DNA of 64,000 nucleotides from NCBI GenBank assembly GCA_035222895.1, contig JAVYIG010000895.1, forward strand, positions 360,909-424,908, read 5' to 3'. Source of the DNA: Strongylocentrotus droebachiensis. Lineage: Eukaryota > Echinodermata > Echinoidea > Camarodonta > Strongylocentrotidae. The notes beneath the pieces were generated by a model that worked only from the letters and a program-made list of their open reading frames with translations, was not told the origin of the DNA and searched no databases. Shown here piece by piece: positions 37,001-48,850 of the stretch (position 1 is its first letter; every line of letters starts with the position of its first letter). The translations under genes and the position numbers were made by a program.

Positions 37001-37652
37001 TTCAGTAACTAGTGAAAGATATACGTGCAACCAGCTACTCGCCCTGTGCCAAGACGGGCAATTAATCCCGCCAAAGTGCACGTTGGGGATAAATTAAATC
37101 GGTTGATTCAAGCAATAATTCATGCCGAGTATCGATACTCAAAGCAAAGTGTGACATACACCAGGGCGTTGCAATTCTGGCGGAAAAAAGGTTGGCATGT
37201 TGTAACTTTATTTGGGGTGTAAAAACGTGGAGATTTCGTCAAAAGGCAACACGTACATGGGAACAATCGTATGACAAATATAATTTGTCGGAATCACGAA
37301 TTAAAGACATCTTTCATGATCAGTTTCAGTACGAGGAGAATGTGATGTCACTAAAGCTTCATTTGTTGCGCTAAACTTTTAGATTTACACTTGTTATTAT
37401 TTTATTAGCAATATTCTAAAGAATATAGTAACAAGTTATATATCAGAGACTATGCAGGTGGAAGTGTAGCTTGTGGCTGTTGTGCATTTCCTCCCCCTCA
37501 ATATTATTTTTCCGTTTTCCTTTCTTTTCTTAGTTTTAACTATTATGCATATATTTTCTATACCATATAAAGTTGAATTCGTACCACTATATAATGTATC
37601 CCATTTTCTGTTATGCCGTCAAGTTTCCCTATTCTTTACCAATCCAATTATA
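34001..37652. other. Intergenic/intronic DNA after Prrx exon 2
   Basis: AT-rich sequence with poly-A/T runs and GAAA-rich low complexity (34880-34940), and (TTTG)n at 36025-36050. No coding exon with recognisable homology was seen apart from the SINE head at 36723-36802. Confidence 0.5.
36723..36802 (-). mobile_element. tRNA-like SINE head, minus strand
   Basis: On the minus strand, GAGCTGGCGCAGTGGTTAGA carries an A box, and GGGTTCGACACCC is a B box about 30 bp on. Stems outside the T arm do not close, so it is scored as a tRNA-derived repeat rather than a tRNA gene. Confidence 0.55.
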
Positions 37653-38788
37653 AAACTAGACATATAATACTTGTTTGGAACAAGTATAGGTGGGCTGGTC
37701 AACTAACATTTGAGACAAAATAGAGCAAAAATAAGCGACATACTGCTTACAAATTCTTAAAAGACAATATCATGTAGATTCATAACGTGAACTAAATTCA
37801 CCTTCTATAGGCATAACACGCAAATTATGAAGTTTTTGACATGAGGCCTTTAATCAAAATGTTCACTATGATGACGTCATCAAAATGAAAAATGATTATT
37901 ACTGCGCTTGTAGAGAATTGTCTTAGCTACAACATATCGAAATTTTGAAGAAAATTGATCAATATTTACAGAGATACAATCAATTTTACATAAATATACT
38001 GACGTCATAATATGCAAATTCGTATTTTGAGTTCCAAGGCCATTGTGATGATGTCAAGATACACTTAATGGCAAAATGAGACATGGAATCATATTTCCTA
38101 CTCATACTCTATCTTAATATGAAAAAAATTGAGGATCCCGGTGCATTCCAAAGAGCTATAACGGATTTTGTATAGGCATGTTTTTGCCCATATATGCTAT
38201 GTATTAAAAGACCTCGCGCACACTGACATTTATCTTGAATTTACGTTCATCTTGTTAATAATGGTCATAAAGAGATAAACATGGAATCAAATTCCTTGAA
38301 AAAATATGAGAGATATCATGAAAGAAAAAAAAATTGCGATTCTATGTTTTTTAATGGTGTTACGCGCGAAAACGCGCGCGCATGCTCGTACGCGCGATTT
38401 TTTATAAAATGCTTAAAATGACCTGAAACGTGTGCAAAATAAATTTGAGACGATTTTGAGCATTTAAAAATTTTGCGCGCGCATTGACGCGCGGACGTAC
38501 GCGCACGCGCGCGTTTTTTTACCTGAATTTGACCGGACTGATACTGACCTTGATCATGAGAAATATGAATGAGAAATGACGTACCGTTATGAAAATATGA
38601 TCATGAGTAATTTTTCAGAAAATTTCACAAAATGGCGCCTAGATGACGTCATCAGTCAAGGTCAAGGTTGAAAAGTTTGCTGTGTTTTGTTCATATGCCT
38701 ATACATATGTGTGTCAAATTTCAAGGTACTTGATTGAACCATTTTCAAATTATCTTGAACACAAAAAAGTGGGTCGAAATAAGAAAAA
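37653..38788 (+). repeat. 1.13-kb tandem unit, copy 1
   Basis: The unit starts AAACTAGACATATAATACTT followed by TGGAACAAGTATAGGTGGGC and ends AAGTGGGTCGAAATAAG. It carries repeated TGACGTCAT motifs and a CG-rich core (GCGCGCGCATTGACGCGCGG) in otherwise AT-rich DNA. It is joined head-to-tail with copy 2. It is non-coding. The unit returns at 62863-64000. Confidence 0.88.
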
Positions 38789-39921
38789 TAAACTAGACAT
38801 ATAATACTTGTTTGGAACAAGTATAGGTGGGCTGGCAACTAAAATTTGAGACAAAATAGAGCAAAAATAAGCGAGATACTGCTTAAAAATTCTTAAAAAA
38901 CAATATCGTGTAGATTCATTATGTGACCGAAATTCACCTTTTATGGGCATAACACGCATATTATGAAATTTCTGACATGAGGCCTTTAATCGAAATTCAT
39001 ACTATGATGACGTCATCAAAATGAAAAATTGAGCTTGTAGAGAATTATCTCAACTACAACATATCGACATTTGGAAGAAAATCGATCAATTTTTACAGAC
39101 ATACAATCAATTTTCCATAAATATGCTGACGTCATAATATGCAAATTCATATTTTGTGTTCCAAGGCCATTAAGGTGATGTCACGATACACTTAATGGCC
39201 AAATGAGACATGAAATCATATCTCCAACTCATACTCTTTTCGAATATGAAAACAAAATTGGGGTCCAGGTGCATCCTAAAGAGCTATAATGGATTTTGTA
39301 TAGGCATGTTTTTGCCCATGTATGTTATGTATTACAAGAGCTCGCGCGCACGGATATTTATGTTAAGGGGACGCTCATTCCGTTAATAATAGTCATAAAG
39401 AGATAAACATGGTATCAATTTGTTTGTGAAATATCATGAAAGAAAAAAATGGCGATTCTATATTGTGTAATGGTGTTACGCGCAAAAACGCGCGCGCATG
39501 TGTGTGCGCGCGATTTTTTATAAAATGCTTAAAATGACCTGAAACGTATGCAAAATAAATTTGAGACGATTTTGAGCATTTTAAATTTTTGCGCGCGCAT
39601 TGACGCGCGGAAGTACGCGCATGCGCGCGTTTTTTGACCTGACATTGACCGGACTAATATTGACCTTGATCATGATAAATATGAATGAGAAATTAATTTC
39701 GGTTATGAAGATATAATCATAAGTTGATTTTCACAAAATGGCGCCTAGATGACGTCATCAGTCAAAGTCAAGGTTGAAAACTTTGCTGTGATTTGTTCAT
39801 ATGCCTATACATATGTGTGCCAAATTTTAGGACATTTGATTGAGCCATTTTCAAATTATTTTGAACACAAAAAAGTGGGTCGAAATAAGAAAAATAAATA
39901 AATAAATAAATAATAAATAAT
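38789..39921 (+). repeat. 1.13-kb tandem unit, copy 2
   Basis: Direct head-to-tail copy of 37653-38788 with scattered substitutions and small indels. An AATA-repeat expansion lies at its 3' end (39894-39920). Confidence 0.88.
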
Positions 39922-40050
39922 AAACTAGACATGTAATACTTGTTTGGAACAAGTATAGGTGGGCTGGTCAACTAAAATTTGAGAGAAAATAGAGCAAAAA
40001 ATAAGCGAGATACTGCTAGGAAAAAACAATGTCAAGAAGAATCATGATAT
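39922..40050 (+). repeat. 1.13-kb tandem unit, truncated copy 3
   Basis: It starts AAACTAGACATGTAATACTT and matches the first 100-130 bp of the unit before similarity is lost. Confidence 0.8.
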
Positions 40051-40188
40051 TTGTCATACCTATCAACGTGTGTGTGTGTGTATGTATGGAAAAGAATGGT
40101 GGTGTAAAACAATAAAAGTACATTCGGCGTGCCATACTCCCTTAACCTTTGACATTAGTGCAGCTTGATTTGAGTTCGTTGGGCTTGC

Positions 40189-40441
40189 TTGCTGCATATC
40201 GCGCGCATGCATTGCACATTATATCGCGATGTGCACACAAAGTACATGCACAGTACGGTATATAGTGCAGGTCTTCGATTCAATACAGTAAAAAGCCTTC
40301 GTATAAGTTCTCGATCGAATGCTGACAAGATTTTCGAGTTGGAGCCTTTCTTCGTCCTTTTTTGGATTGTTCTTGTGTTGTCGATTTATGCCCGTTATCT
40401 CGCCGACAGTTTAGTGGAAACTGATACTGATAGTGATATTT
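40189..40441 (+). CDS. Possible exon with a hydrophobic segment (uncertain)
   Basis: An open frame ends at a good donor (TTTG|GTAAGTT at 40442). It encodes a hydrophobic stretch FFVLFWIVLVLSIYARYLA and an acidic end (VETDTDSD), suggesting a signal-anchor or transmembrane segment. The frame has no internal stop but also no ATG near its start, so the exon's beginning is unknown. Joining directly to the exon at 45350 would create a TGA, so at least one further exon would be required, or the call is wrong. Confidence 0.25.
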
Positions 40442-40914
40442 GGTAAGTTCTAATTTTGTAACAATTATCATATGAAAATGCACCACCGCACTGTCCGATT
40501 CCGAAGGTGTTCGCTATGTCATGATGTTGTTGTTGAGGGTGTACGCTTTGTGACTACGCAGTACCGGTACGGTACCGTACGTACGATTGTGTACTTTTAC
40601 TGGGTAGATCTAATGCAAGTGTGAATTGAATTCTAAAAAATGAAACCTTCTAAAAATATGCCTACAAATATGGTTCATTCTTAGAGAATGTCATTACTTG
40701 TTTATTTGTAACTCCGGGAAGCTTCCCGGAGTTAGTTTATTTGCTGTTAAATGTGATAAAATTACAAATTTAAATAGATTTTTGTTGCTAACTCTGTCTA
40801 GACCCGCGCATGGAGACTGGCATGTATAAAGTCTACATGTTGCATGGAGTATGACTATGAGTATGAGTATGACTGAGTTCTATAAAACGTAGACTAGACT
40901 ATATCAATGAAGGT

Positions 40915-41679
40915 CTAAGGCTAGCCTTAAGGGCTCCCTTGAAATGTTTTTTATGATATTATTCAAGGGAGCCTTAACTGGCTCCCATACCCCTGCACGG
41001 AGAGGCATGTAAACAAAACTCAAAAGTGGTCCAAAATCACACTTTCGCGCACTCGACCAATATTGGACAGTGGCTATGATAAATTTTGTCGTAGTTTTGG
41101 TCTTAATTACTGCCTTAATTTCAAAATCGGATCTGAAAATAACAAAATAAGAGCAATTTTCTTACCAGACCGATACAGCTCAGCTCCCTTTTCACGTGTA
41201 CCGTGTGAATTCACGATGTCTACACAATGGTGATGACCTCTGACTGGCACTTCCGTAATTGTGGGTAAATTGTGCTGCTTCCGTATAATGCGCTGTATGA
41301 GTGTAATTCAGCGCATTATACGGAAGCAGCACATTTACGAAGTGCCAGTCAGAGGTCATCACCATTGTGTAGACATCGTGAATTCACACGGTACACGTGA
41401 AAAGGGAGCTGAGCTGTATCGGTCTGGTAAGAAAATTGCTCTTATTTTGTTATTTTCAGATCCGATTTTGAAATTAAGGCAGTAATTAAGACCAAAACTA
41501 CGACAAAATTTATCAAAGCCACTGTCCAATATTGGTCGAGTGCGCGAAAGTGTGATTTTGGACCACTTTTGGGTTTTGTTTACATGCCTCTCCGTGCAGG
41601 GGTATGGGAGCCAGTTAAGGCTCCCTTGAATAATATCATAAAAAACATTTCAAGGGAGCCCTTAAGGCTATCTAAGGCA
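40915..41679. repeat. Near-perfect palindrome, about 765 bp
   Basis: The left arm 40915-41295 and right arm 41309-41679 are inverted copies differing by a few substitutions and a small indel, with a 13-bp spacer at 41296-41308. The arms include CAAGGGAGCC...GGCTCCC end motifs, GTACACGTGAAAAGGGAGC and CCGTATAATGCGCTG next to the centre. The CAAGGGAGCC motif and its complement also occur within each arm. There is no transposase; it could be a foldback element or a recent inverted duplication. Confidence 0.88.
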
Positions 41680-43379
41680 GGTGTTGTCGGGCTAACTTGG
41701 CTCAAAGACATCTCGTCTCAGCTGCAAAAATGGTCAATTTTGCAGGTTTTGGGTTTTAGAGTTAGCGTTTGGTTAATAGGTCTAGGTTTTATATGGTTTA
41801 ATGTCAGAAATTGACCGTTTTTGCAGCTACTGTAGGCAGCTTTAGGCCGAGTTTGCTCGGATTCTAGGTTGTATGTGTGGTGACTAGAAGTTTACATCTA
41901 GAAAATCAATAATTATTAACAAAATTATTTATCAACAGTAATTTATTATAGAGTCTACATCTTAGATCTATCTTATTCCAAATCATTTGGTACCATTTTT
42001 GAGTGGTAGATCTAGATCTATGTGTTCACAGTCACACTTGGATGAACAGGAGGCATTGTTTGCAAGAGTGCAAAAATCGACTTGCGCCAAAGTTGCTTTA
42101 AAGCTTATCTGCCATAGTTTACAGGAGGGATTAGAGCGCCCTGCAAGGTCACTGGACAGGTGGTTATCTCATCAACTCAGCTCTCAGTTAACATAAGAAA
42201 AAGAGGATCATGGGGGACCAGTGGTCACCGATTAGGCATCGTTTGTTGTAAGAGGGCGCAAGAACCTACAAGTAGTGCAGTGGGCCTTTAATAAAATGAT
42301 GTGATGTTTTAATAAAACAATTGGGATTTGGGTATTAAAATCGGTCTTTGCAGATCCAAATAACATCCCTAACAAAATTAATCATGCCACACATACATGT
42401 ATTACATATCAAATATCAACAAACATTTGTGTGTGGGTGTGTCTGTCTTTTTTTTACTCACAGGGTATAGGCTACGGTATGTGTACTTTTACAAAACCGG
42501 GTTCTGAAACTGAAAGTGTGCAATGTATGGTAAACAATGAAATATTTTAGAAATATGCTTTAAATGGTGCATTTTTACAGAATGTAATTATTTGTGTATT
42601 TGCTGTGATTGCAAGGTAAAATGAGAAACTTAGACGTCTAAACAGTTTATAACTCTGAAGTCTGAACATTTGCAGAATACCCTACCATGGTTTTACGGGG
42701 GCACAGATTTAGAACCCACAATTTGACAAATTATAGAAATAGAAAATTAGAAACGACCAATGACCACTACCTGTCTAGTTTAAGCAAAATCTATATTTGT
42801 GGGTATTTTAAGCGAAGACATTCCACTATTATAAGCACAACACTATTATTTTTATTGTGTATTTTAAGAATGAGATATCACTTGTTGATTAAAATATCTA
42901 ATAGGGTCTTTGACAACAGACTAAGCAGTGAACGAGCTTCTATAGTATAGCGGGCACAAAGTACATACAAATATGTGTGTGATTGTACACGGGCTTGTCT
43001 TTTTGCGTTACTGAAATAGTGCTCAGAATTCAAGTAATTAATCTACTAAATGGCCATAACAGACCAGAAACAAGTCAGAGGTACATGTAAGTACAAGAAT
43101 CAGTGCTTATCAATATAACAGGAATTTGGCATGAGATATCATGAGGAATGCCATCTAAATTTGTTACAAATTTCTGACGAACACACCACATTCAGCGCTG
43201 CAATGACGCACAAAACGGCGTATCACTTTTCATCCACCAAATGAATACAAACACTTGCATTATACAATCTTTAATACCTGTATCACCGTTATCGCAAACA
43301 ATAAAATCACAATCTATATCTACGGCTAATATATGAAGACTAACAATATGGTAGGGTATACTCCAATTAGGCCAAAACA
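41680..43379. other. Non-coding stretch
   Basis: AT-rich sequence without a recognised domain. An ORF at 41987-42196 has mixed composition but no motif or splice support that I can identify. Confidence 0.4.
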
Positions 43380-43810
43380 GACCTGCCAACCAGTACGATT
43401 TAGTCGTATTTAGTACGATTTTTAGAAGCAAATGCGACAGTACGATTTTTCTCAATAAAATACGATTTTTTTAAAATTTATTTATTTTATTTTTTTATTT
43501 TTTTAAATATCTTTTTTTGTTTGTGTGTGTACCATTTTCAATGGCAAAATTCCCATTCTGTACTATAAAGTATCCTACAAGCATCTCACATGGGATGTTC
43601 ATTGGTTCATCGAACACATCAATCGTGATGATTATCATGCATATTCAACCAACGATCCTTTAAAAAAATTCTTCCTGAATGTAGGAACTGTAAGAAGCAT
43701 TGATCCGCGTAACAGTCCACGTTTATTTTTAAAAATACAACTTTTGTCAGTAAAATACAACTTTTGGGATTAAAGAATACAGTTTTTGAACTCCAGAGGT
43801 TGGCAGGTCT
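43380..43810. mobile_element. Inverted-repeat element with ACCTGCCAAC termini
   Basis: The ends ACCTGCCAACCA and TGGTTGGCAGGT-like (GAGGTTGGCAGGT, right) are inverted repeats about 430 bp apart. The interior repeats GTACGATTTTT near the left and AATACAACTTTTG near the right. Confidence 0.65.
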
Positions 43811-43892
43811 GCTATAACCTTGATGTGTTATAAGAGATACCGGTACATTGTATGTATTGTTGTTGTTGTTGTTGGTATTAGTTTAATGGCGT

Positions 43893-44243
43893 TCATTCAG
43901 TATACACCAGTTTACAGTTATGGGCCCCATTTTAATTTACAGGTAAACAAAACATTGACCTCTAGTGGTCAGTGGTTATCACGTAAATTTAGATAGCGCC
44001 CATGCACATATGATGTGAGCACACAGCGCAGGCAGTGTCATCAATGTTTTCAAATGTGCGTGTATTGTTGCGTCACTGCCTGCGTTGTGTGCTCACAACA
44101 TATTCGCATGGGCTTTGCTTAATTTACCCCAAAATTGACCTCTAGAGGTCAGTGGTTTGTTTTCCCGTATGTTTACCAGTTTATTAAAATTGCGCCCATG
44201 TCAGCGCATGGCACTGTTGTAACTGTAGACTGGTGTATTGAAT
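43893..44243. mobile_element. Foldback element with CAGTATACACCAGT termini
   Basis: The left end TTCAGTATACACCAGTTTAC and the right end (complement of GTAGACTGGTGTATTGAA) are imperfect inverted repeats. Nested inside are TTGACCTCTAG pairs and GCGCAGGCAGTG/CACTGCCTGCGT arms, giving a multi-stem hairpin. Confidence 0.68.
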
Positions 44244-44512
44244 AAATATGCCATAGTTTCAGTTTTATAAGAAAATCAGTTATCCATAACTGAATAAAAA
44301 TTTGTAATGATATAATTATTTAATCAGTAACTCAATTTATTAGGAGCCTCTAGATGGTTTACAACTTTGTATTTCTGTTTTTTGTTAACGTTTAATCTGG
44401 TCAGCCTGGTTTTGATTGCATGGAAATCTAGCTTTGCGCGATTTGAAACAGGCTTCTTGGCATGCGTGCGGAGTGGTCTGTATTCAAATATGAATTGAAT
44501 GGCACATGCTCT

Positions 44513-44672
44513 CAGGGCTGTCAACTTTGGAAAACTGCTTGGAGGGAGATTTTTTTTTGGAGAAAATATTAGTGCCAAATCCAGCAAAATTTGGGGTGGC
44601 AGGAGTCTCCCGCTACGTACTTTTGGGGCGGCGTGAGACTCCCTCCAAATGCGGGAGGGTTGACACCCCTGT
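44513..44672. mobile_element. Short inverted-repeat element with GGGTGTCAAC-type termini
   Basis: CAGGGCTGTCAAC (left) pairs imperfectly with GTTGACACCCCTG (right). Inside, GGAGTCTCCCGC and GCGTGAGACTCCCTCC are inverted copies. It is about 160 bp and non-coding. Confidence 0.6.
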
Positions 44673-44895
44673 CAGCTCTTTTATAGATGTCAGGTAACTT
44701 TTATGCCCTCCAGGCTCTAGGCGTTTTGATTTGTAGTGATGAAAGGCATCGATTACTGCATACGTTTACACATGGAAAAAAATAATGTTGAATCATACTT
44801 GCTATTCTTGATAAATAGTTGACTGTCACAGAAAATGTACCATGCCTCCATTTTGAGCGGCCATTTTGAAGGAAAAAAAAGGGTCCCTGATCACA

Positions 44896-45042
44896 TGCAG
44901 AGTGTGCAGCATTTTTTATGTAGGCAAAACCAAGACCGCTCTGATGAGACACTTTTATGGACACAGATCTACCGTCAGCACATGCATGCTTGACACTCCA
45001 GTTGGCCATCATTTTAATTTCCCCAACCGATCTTTGACATAA
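44896..45042 (+). pseudogene. GIY-YIG nuclease fragment (Penelope-like element remnant)
   Basis: Forty-eight codons open with C-x2-C, then FYVGKTKTALMRHFYGHRS and later TPVGHHFNFPN. The YVGKT...R...H and PV-HHFN pattern matches the GIY-YIG endonuclease end of Penelope-like retroelements; the first GIY tyrosine position is degenerate (IFYVG). No reverse transcriptase lies nearby, so it is a truncated remnant ending in TAA. Confidence 0.5.
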
Positions 45043-45349
45043 TTCTATAGGTTCTAGGATCTCTAGGTGACTGTATTGATTTACTAGTTGCAGCAGGGTG
45101 AAATATTGAATGAGACGTTGTTCCCCCATTCACTCCTGTGGGCTCACCATTCAAGAAGCCAGTGATTAAGTTCATCCTCATCATTCTCTGGTTCTTGCTT
45201 CTTTTTTTTTGTAGACCAACTGTATGTTTTAAACAAGTTTATTTTTAAGCTTAGCACAGCTTTGATGTAATTTGTTTGTGTGTGGGAAAGCTGTCATTAA
45301 AGGTGATTTGGATTTAATACATATTCTTGTTTCTCCTGTTTGTTTTCAG

Positions 45350-45469
45350 ATCTTCCCCTGCTTTGACAACGTGCGGTCAAGTTTGTAAGGCCAGCTATCT
45401 GGCTGATGCCTTAGTTCCATGCAGTATACAAACAGCAAGGAATTGGCTGCACCGTCGCTCATTCTTCAA
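45350..45469 (+). CDS. Unrecognised gene, third-last exon
   Basis: The acceptor is TTTGTTTTCAG (to 45349) and the donor GTAAGTTG at 45470. The only open frame starts one base in and encodes about 40 residues (with ASYLADALVPC and RNWLHRRSFF), ending in phase 2. The next two predicted exons accept that phase and the last ends in a stop, which is the main support. I do not recognise the family. Confidence 0.42.
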
Positions 45470-45515
45470 GTAAGTTGGGAGGGGGAAGGTTTTTTTTATG
45501 CCTCTAAAGTTGCCA

Positions 45516-45794
45516 GGGGGGTGTTTCATAAAGCTTTCGTAAAGTTACGCATGACTTTACGAACAACTTGTATATGAAGTGCCAGAATATGATGCCCAAA
45601 CTTTTTTCTGATATTTTCAATCAACTCAATTAAATTATGGTTGTTATCATAAAAATGTTAATCTACATCTGCACAGTTTAACTTTAGTTGATGTATTTAA
45701 TAGTGATTGAGCATCCCATTTGGCTTTTCATATACAAGTTGTTAGTAAAGTCATGCGTAACTTTATGAACAGCATTATGAAACGCCCCCAAGGG
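45516..45794. mobile_element. MITE-like element with GGGGGTGTTTCATAAAG termini
   Basis: The left arm GGGGGGTGTTTCATAAAGC through ACTTGTATATGAA and the right arm TTCATATACAAGTTGTTAGT through GAAACGCCCCC are inverted copies of about 65 bp. It starts about 45 bp after an exon donor. Its termini are related to the element at 1651-1814. Confidence 0.78.
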
Positions 45795-47092
45795 GCGATA
45801 CGTTCTCAGTATGTTCAAGATCTCAGTTGTTTGTATGCCCTGGCCCTTCCACTCAGTGTTATTTAGGTTATGCATATGCATGTTCCGAGCAATCCTAACT
45901 TTTGAGCAAAAGTCAATACGGGTAGACCTTTTTCTTTTGGTATACAAGCCTTTTTTAGCACCCCCCCCCCCCCCTTTTTTTAGCAAAAGTTTCTTGTGAA
46001 AAGTCAGTACTGGTAGATCTTTTTCTCTTGATAGGAGCCGGAGATTTTACAAGCACTCATGGTATCCCTCCATTCATGGAGTGGGGGGGGGGGGGGGGGG
46101 CGGGATGTATGCATGATTAGCTCAAAATTGTGATATCAGATGTTTTTGGAAGATTACTATCAAAATGGAGTTGACGAATTGGTTTAGTGCATGTTAATTG
46201 GGGCTTTTTTATATATATATTGTGCAATGGCGGAGCCGTGGAGGCATACACAGTCAGAGATCCATCTAGTTTAGTTTTTTACAATTGCATAATTTGTTTC
46301 TTTTCTAATTTACAATTTTGACAGCTACACAAACCATTAAGGAAGTTTGCTCTCTCAGGTCTGAGGTCCTGAAACAGGAGTCTTCATCCAGACTACCAAT
46401 GATAGATTACCTCTTGTGACCGCCTTTTATCGCATCCATCCTCGCCTATTGTGACCGCCTTTCATCGCATATAACCTCGCCTCTGTTCCATCCTACATGG
46501 TACCGTAATCACCACATTCTCCACACTCTCGACCGTCTCCATTATTCACGTAAGCATCCCTTTGTTTACCCCCCCCTTCTCAATTTGGCCTTCCTTACTT
46601 CGTTCTTATGCCTTCCTCTCTTTCCCCATCCAAATGCCTTCCTATTCAAGGTCTTCATCACTGCTTTCATCAGGCCTCCCCTATTCTTATTTACATTTTT
46701 TTTTTACCCTCTCCCTTGTCCCATGATATATAACCTATATATATATATATATATTTTCTTTGTGTGTTTCCTCTCCATTCCCAGCCAAGTTTGATTGACC
46801 GTTCACAGCCTCTTTATTGCTCTATGTTTACACCCCCTTCCTTAGCTGTATGTTTAGTATATAGTATTATGTTTTTCATGTTCCCTCCTCAGTTAGCCTC
46901 GGGTGAAATTTCCGCTAGGATAAAAAAATTAGGCCCTACATTAACTCTCATTAAATTAGAATGATCAGATAAAACTTTGACATGATTTTGTACCTCCTTC
47001 ATGAAAACACAATCCCATAGATATACTTCATGTGTGTGTACTTAAGATATAGAAAAGAAGATATCATTTTGAAGGTTGGATAGGTTTTGTTG

Positions 47093-47258
47093 CATCTTCA
47101 ATTGTATGTGATAAGGGGAGCTCAACACCAAAGCTATTTTGTAAAACATATATCAATTTTAAGATTGTGTATAGTCTTCTAATATGTCTTCTATAGAGTT
47201 TGATAGCAAGTTTTGAGAAAATTACAATTTATATACATGTAGTCAACAATAAGTTTCC
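47093..47258 (+). repeat. Direct repeat flanking an exon, copy 1
   Basis: It contains GCTCAACACCAAAGCTAT and GCAAGTTTTGAGAAAATT and is a diverged direct copy of 47806-47972. Confidence 0.7.
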
Positions 47259-47423
47259 ACAATTTTGTGTTGGGATCAGTCAATTCATACCAGTTGTACA
47301 TACCTTGAAAACTTGTGTCCGAAACAAAAATTGTTCATTTCATAAAATATTCAAACTCATGTAAATAATAATATGAATGTTAATGATTTAAATTTTATTA
47401 TATATTTATATTTTGTATTACAG

Positions 47424-47512
47424 ATACTGTACATATCAACAGTTGATTGACGGTTGGAAGTTCCCATCACACTTGTCATCAAACCAGACAGCTTTCAACC
47501 AGAATCTTCCAG
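47424..47512 (+). CDS. Unrecognised gene, second-last exon
   Basis: The acceptor is TGTATTACAG (to 47423) and the donor GTGTAA at 47513. It completes a Lys codon from the previous exon and encodes YCTYQQLIDGWKFPSH and an Asn/Gln-rich end, finishing in phase 1. It lies between two direct repeats. The family is unknown. Confidence 0.42.
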
Positions 47513-47805
47513 GTGTAAAAAAAAAAAAAGTAAAGTAATACATTAGTAATGTGAAATGCATATATTTTGGATTGTAAATCATTTCTTTATTTTTTTAAAA
47601 TAATAAAAATACATACAGTTCTGCACATGTACAAAATCAGACACCCAAAATAATGTTTATAATTATATGGAAATTACATGTACACTGTAGGTTTAAATGT
47701 CACCCTTTATATTTTGCGATTAATTATAGGTTTTGTCGTCAGATTAGAAGATGATGTAAATCATAGCAGAGGGAAAAAAAAGATTACATTTTTTTGAGGT
47801 TGGGG

Positions 47806-47972
47806 AGATTTTGTTGCATCCTCAATTCTATGGGTGACAAGGAGGGCTCAACACCAAAGCTATCTTGTAATACACATATCAATTTCGAGATTGCGTAAAG
47901 CCTTTCAATATGATTTTCTAAAGAGTTTGACAGCAAGTTTTGAGAAAATTGTAATTAATACACAAGTAGTCC
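47806..47972 (+). repeat. Direct repeat flanking an exon, copy 2
   Basis: Diverged direct copy of 47093-47258. The pair encloses the exon at 47424-47512. Confidence 0.7.
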
Positions 47973-47987
47973 TTGGTCATTATACAA

Positions 47988-48114
47988 ATGATGCACAGGT
48001 TTGAGTGCGTTGGTAGGGATTGTGCACAAGGTACCTTTGAATGGTTTTAGACCAAATTCAAAGGTAGCGCATGCACACAATTGCACCGACCCAGAAATTA
48101 AACCTGTGCATCAT
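47988..48114. mobile_element. Short inverted-repeat element with GATGCACAGGTTT termini
   Basis: GATGCACAGGTTT (left) and AAACCTGTGCATC (right) are perfect inverted repeats about 100 bp apart. The interior also pairs (GTGCACAAGGTACCTTTGAA with its diverged complement). Confidence 0.65.
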
Positions 48115-48192
48115 CTGTTTTATAAGATGTGGCCCCAAAAATTGTCAAAAATACAAAATTTTGTTATTTTACAGATTTATTGGATGCATGGC

Positions 48193-48236
48193 AAAATCAT
48201 GCGTCTGGTAATTATAATTACCGGACGCATGATTTT
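48193..48236. repeat. 44-bp palindrome
   Basis: AAAATCATGCGTCTGG pairs with CCGGACGCATGATTTT around TAATTATAATTA; there is one mismatched base pair. Confidence 0.85.
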
Positions 48237-48650
48237 TTAATTTGCATAATTTGTTTGTTGTTACTTAGTGCAATGGTTTTAAACAAATGGAGAATGACTT
48301 AAGCCTAAACCTTAACAAAATAAAGTCAGGTCTAACTGACCTTTACATGAAACCTTAACAAAAGAAAGTCATTAAATCAATAAAATCTTATTTTGCAAGC
48401 TTTTTTTAGTGTTGGGGTGGTGCAATCCAAATTAGAAGAGGTCTGGATCTTGTCCATATCAAGTACAGAAATTGAGGCTTTATGTGTGGTGCTTCCTGGC
48501 CCCTCTCGCTTCAGTTTCACCAACACAGCCTCGAGAAATTGAAATTTGTTACAGATATCTTAAGTACAGTGATCCAAAAAGTGGCGTTGTATGCCACAGC
48601 GAAGGTACTAAAGTCTAGGTTTACAACTCACCGTCGGTCTATGTACAGAA

Positions 48651-48850
48651 GCATACATGCCAACTGTTCAGATTAAAGAGGAACATTCCTCTTTTTGGGA
48701 GAAGATAATTATCATTTTAATGCAGGTGTTCCTCTTCCTGTACAAATTTGTCTGTAGTATTAAATAGGAGAGTTAGGATTGTTCCTCTTTTTTTTGAAAA
48801 TAGCATAATTTGTACAGATTTCTGATTTTCAAATGTTGGCATGTATGCAG
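48651..48850. mobile_element. MITE-like element with CATACATGCCAAC termini
   Basis: CATACATGCCAAC (left) and GTTGGCATGTATG (right) are perfect inverted repeats 200 bp apart. A direct repeat CAGAAGCATA flanks both sides, consistent with a target-site duplication of about 10 bp. Confidence 0.72.

Noticed and set aside
37653..40050. CRISPR-like regular repeats
   Set aside because: The repeat unit is 1.13 kb head-to-tail with no short repeat/spacer structure; the DNA is eukaryotic.
41261..41485. 74-codon ORF in the large palindrome
   Set aside because: It lies on inverted-repeat DNA, has no recognisable motif and is explained by the palindrome.
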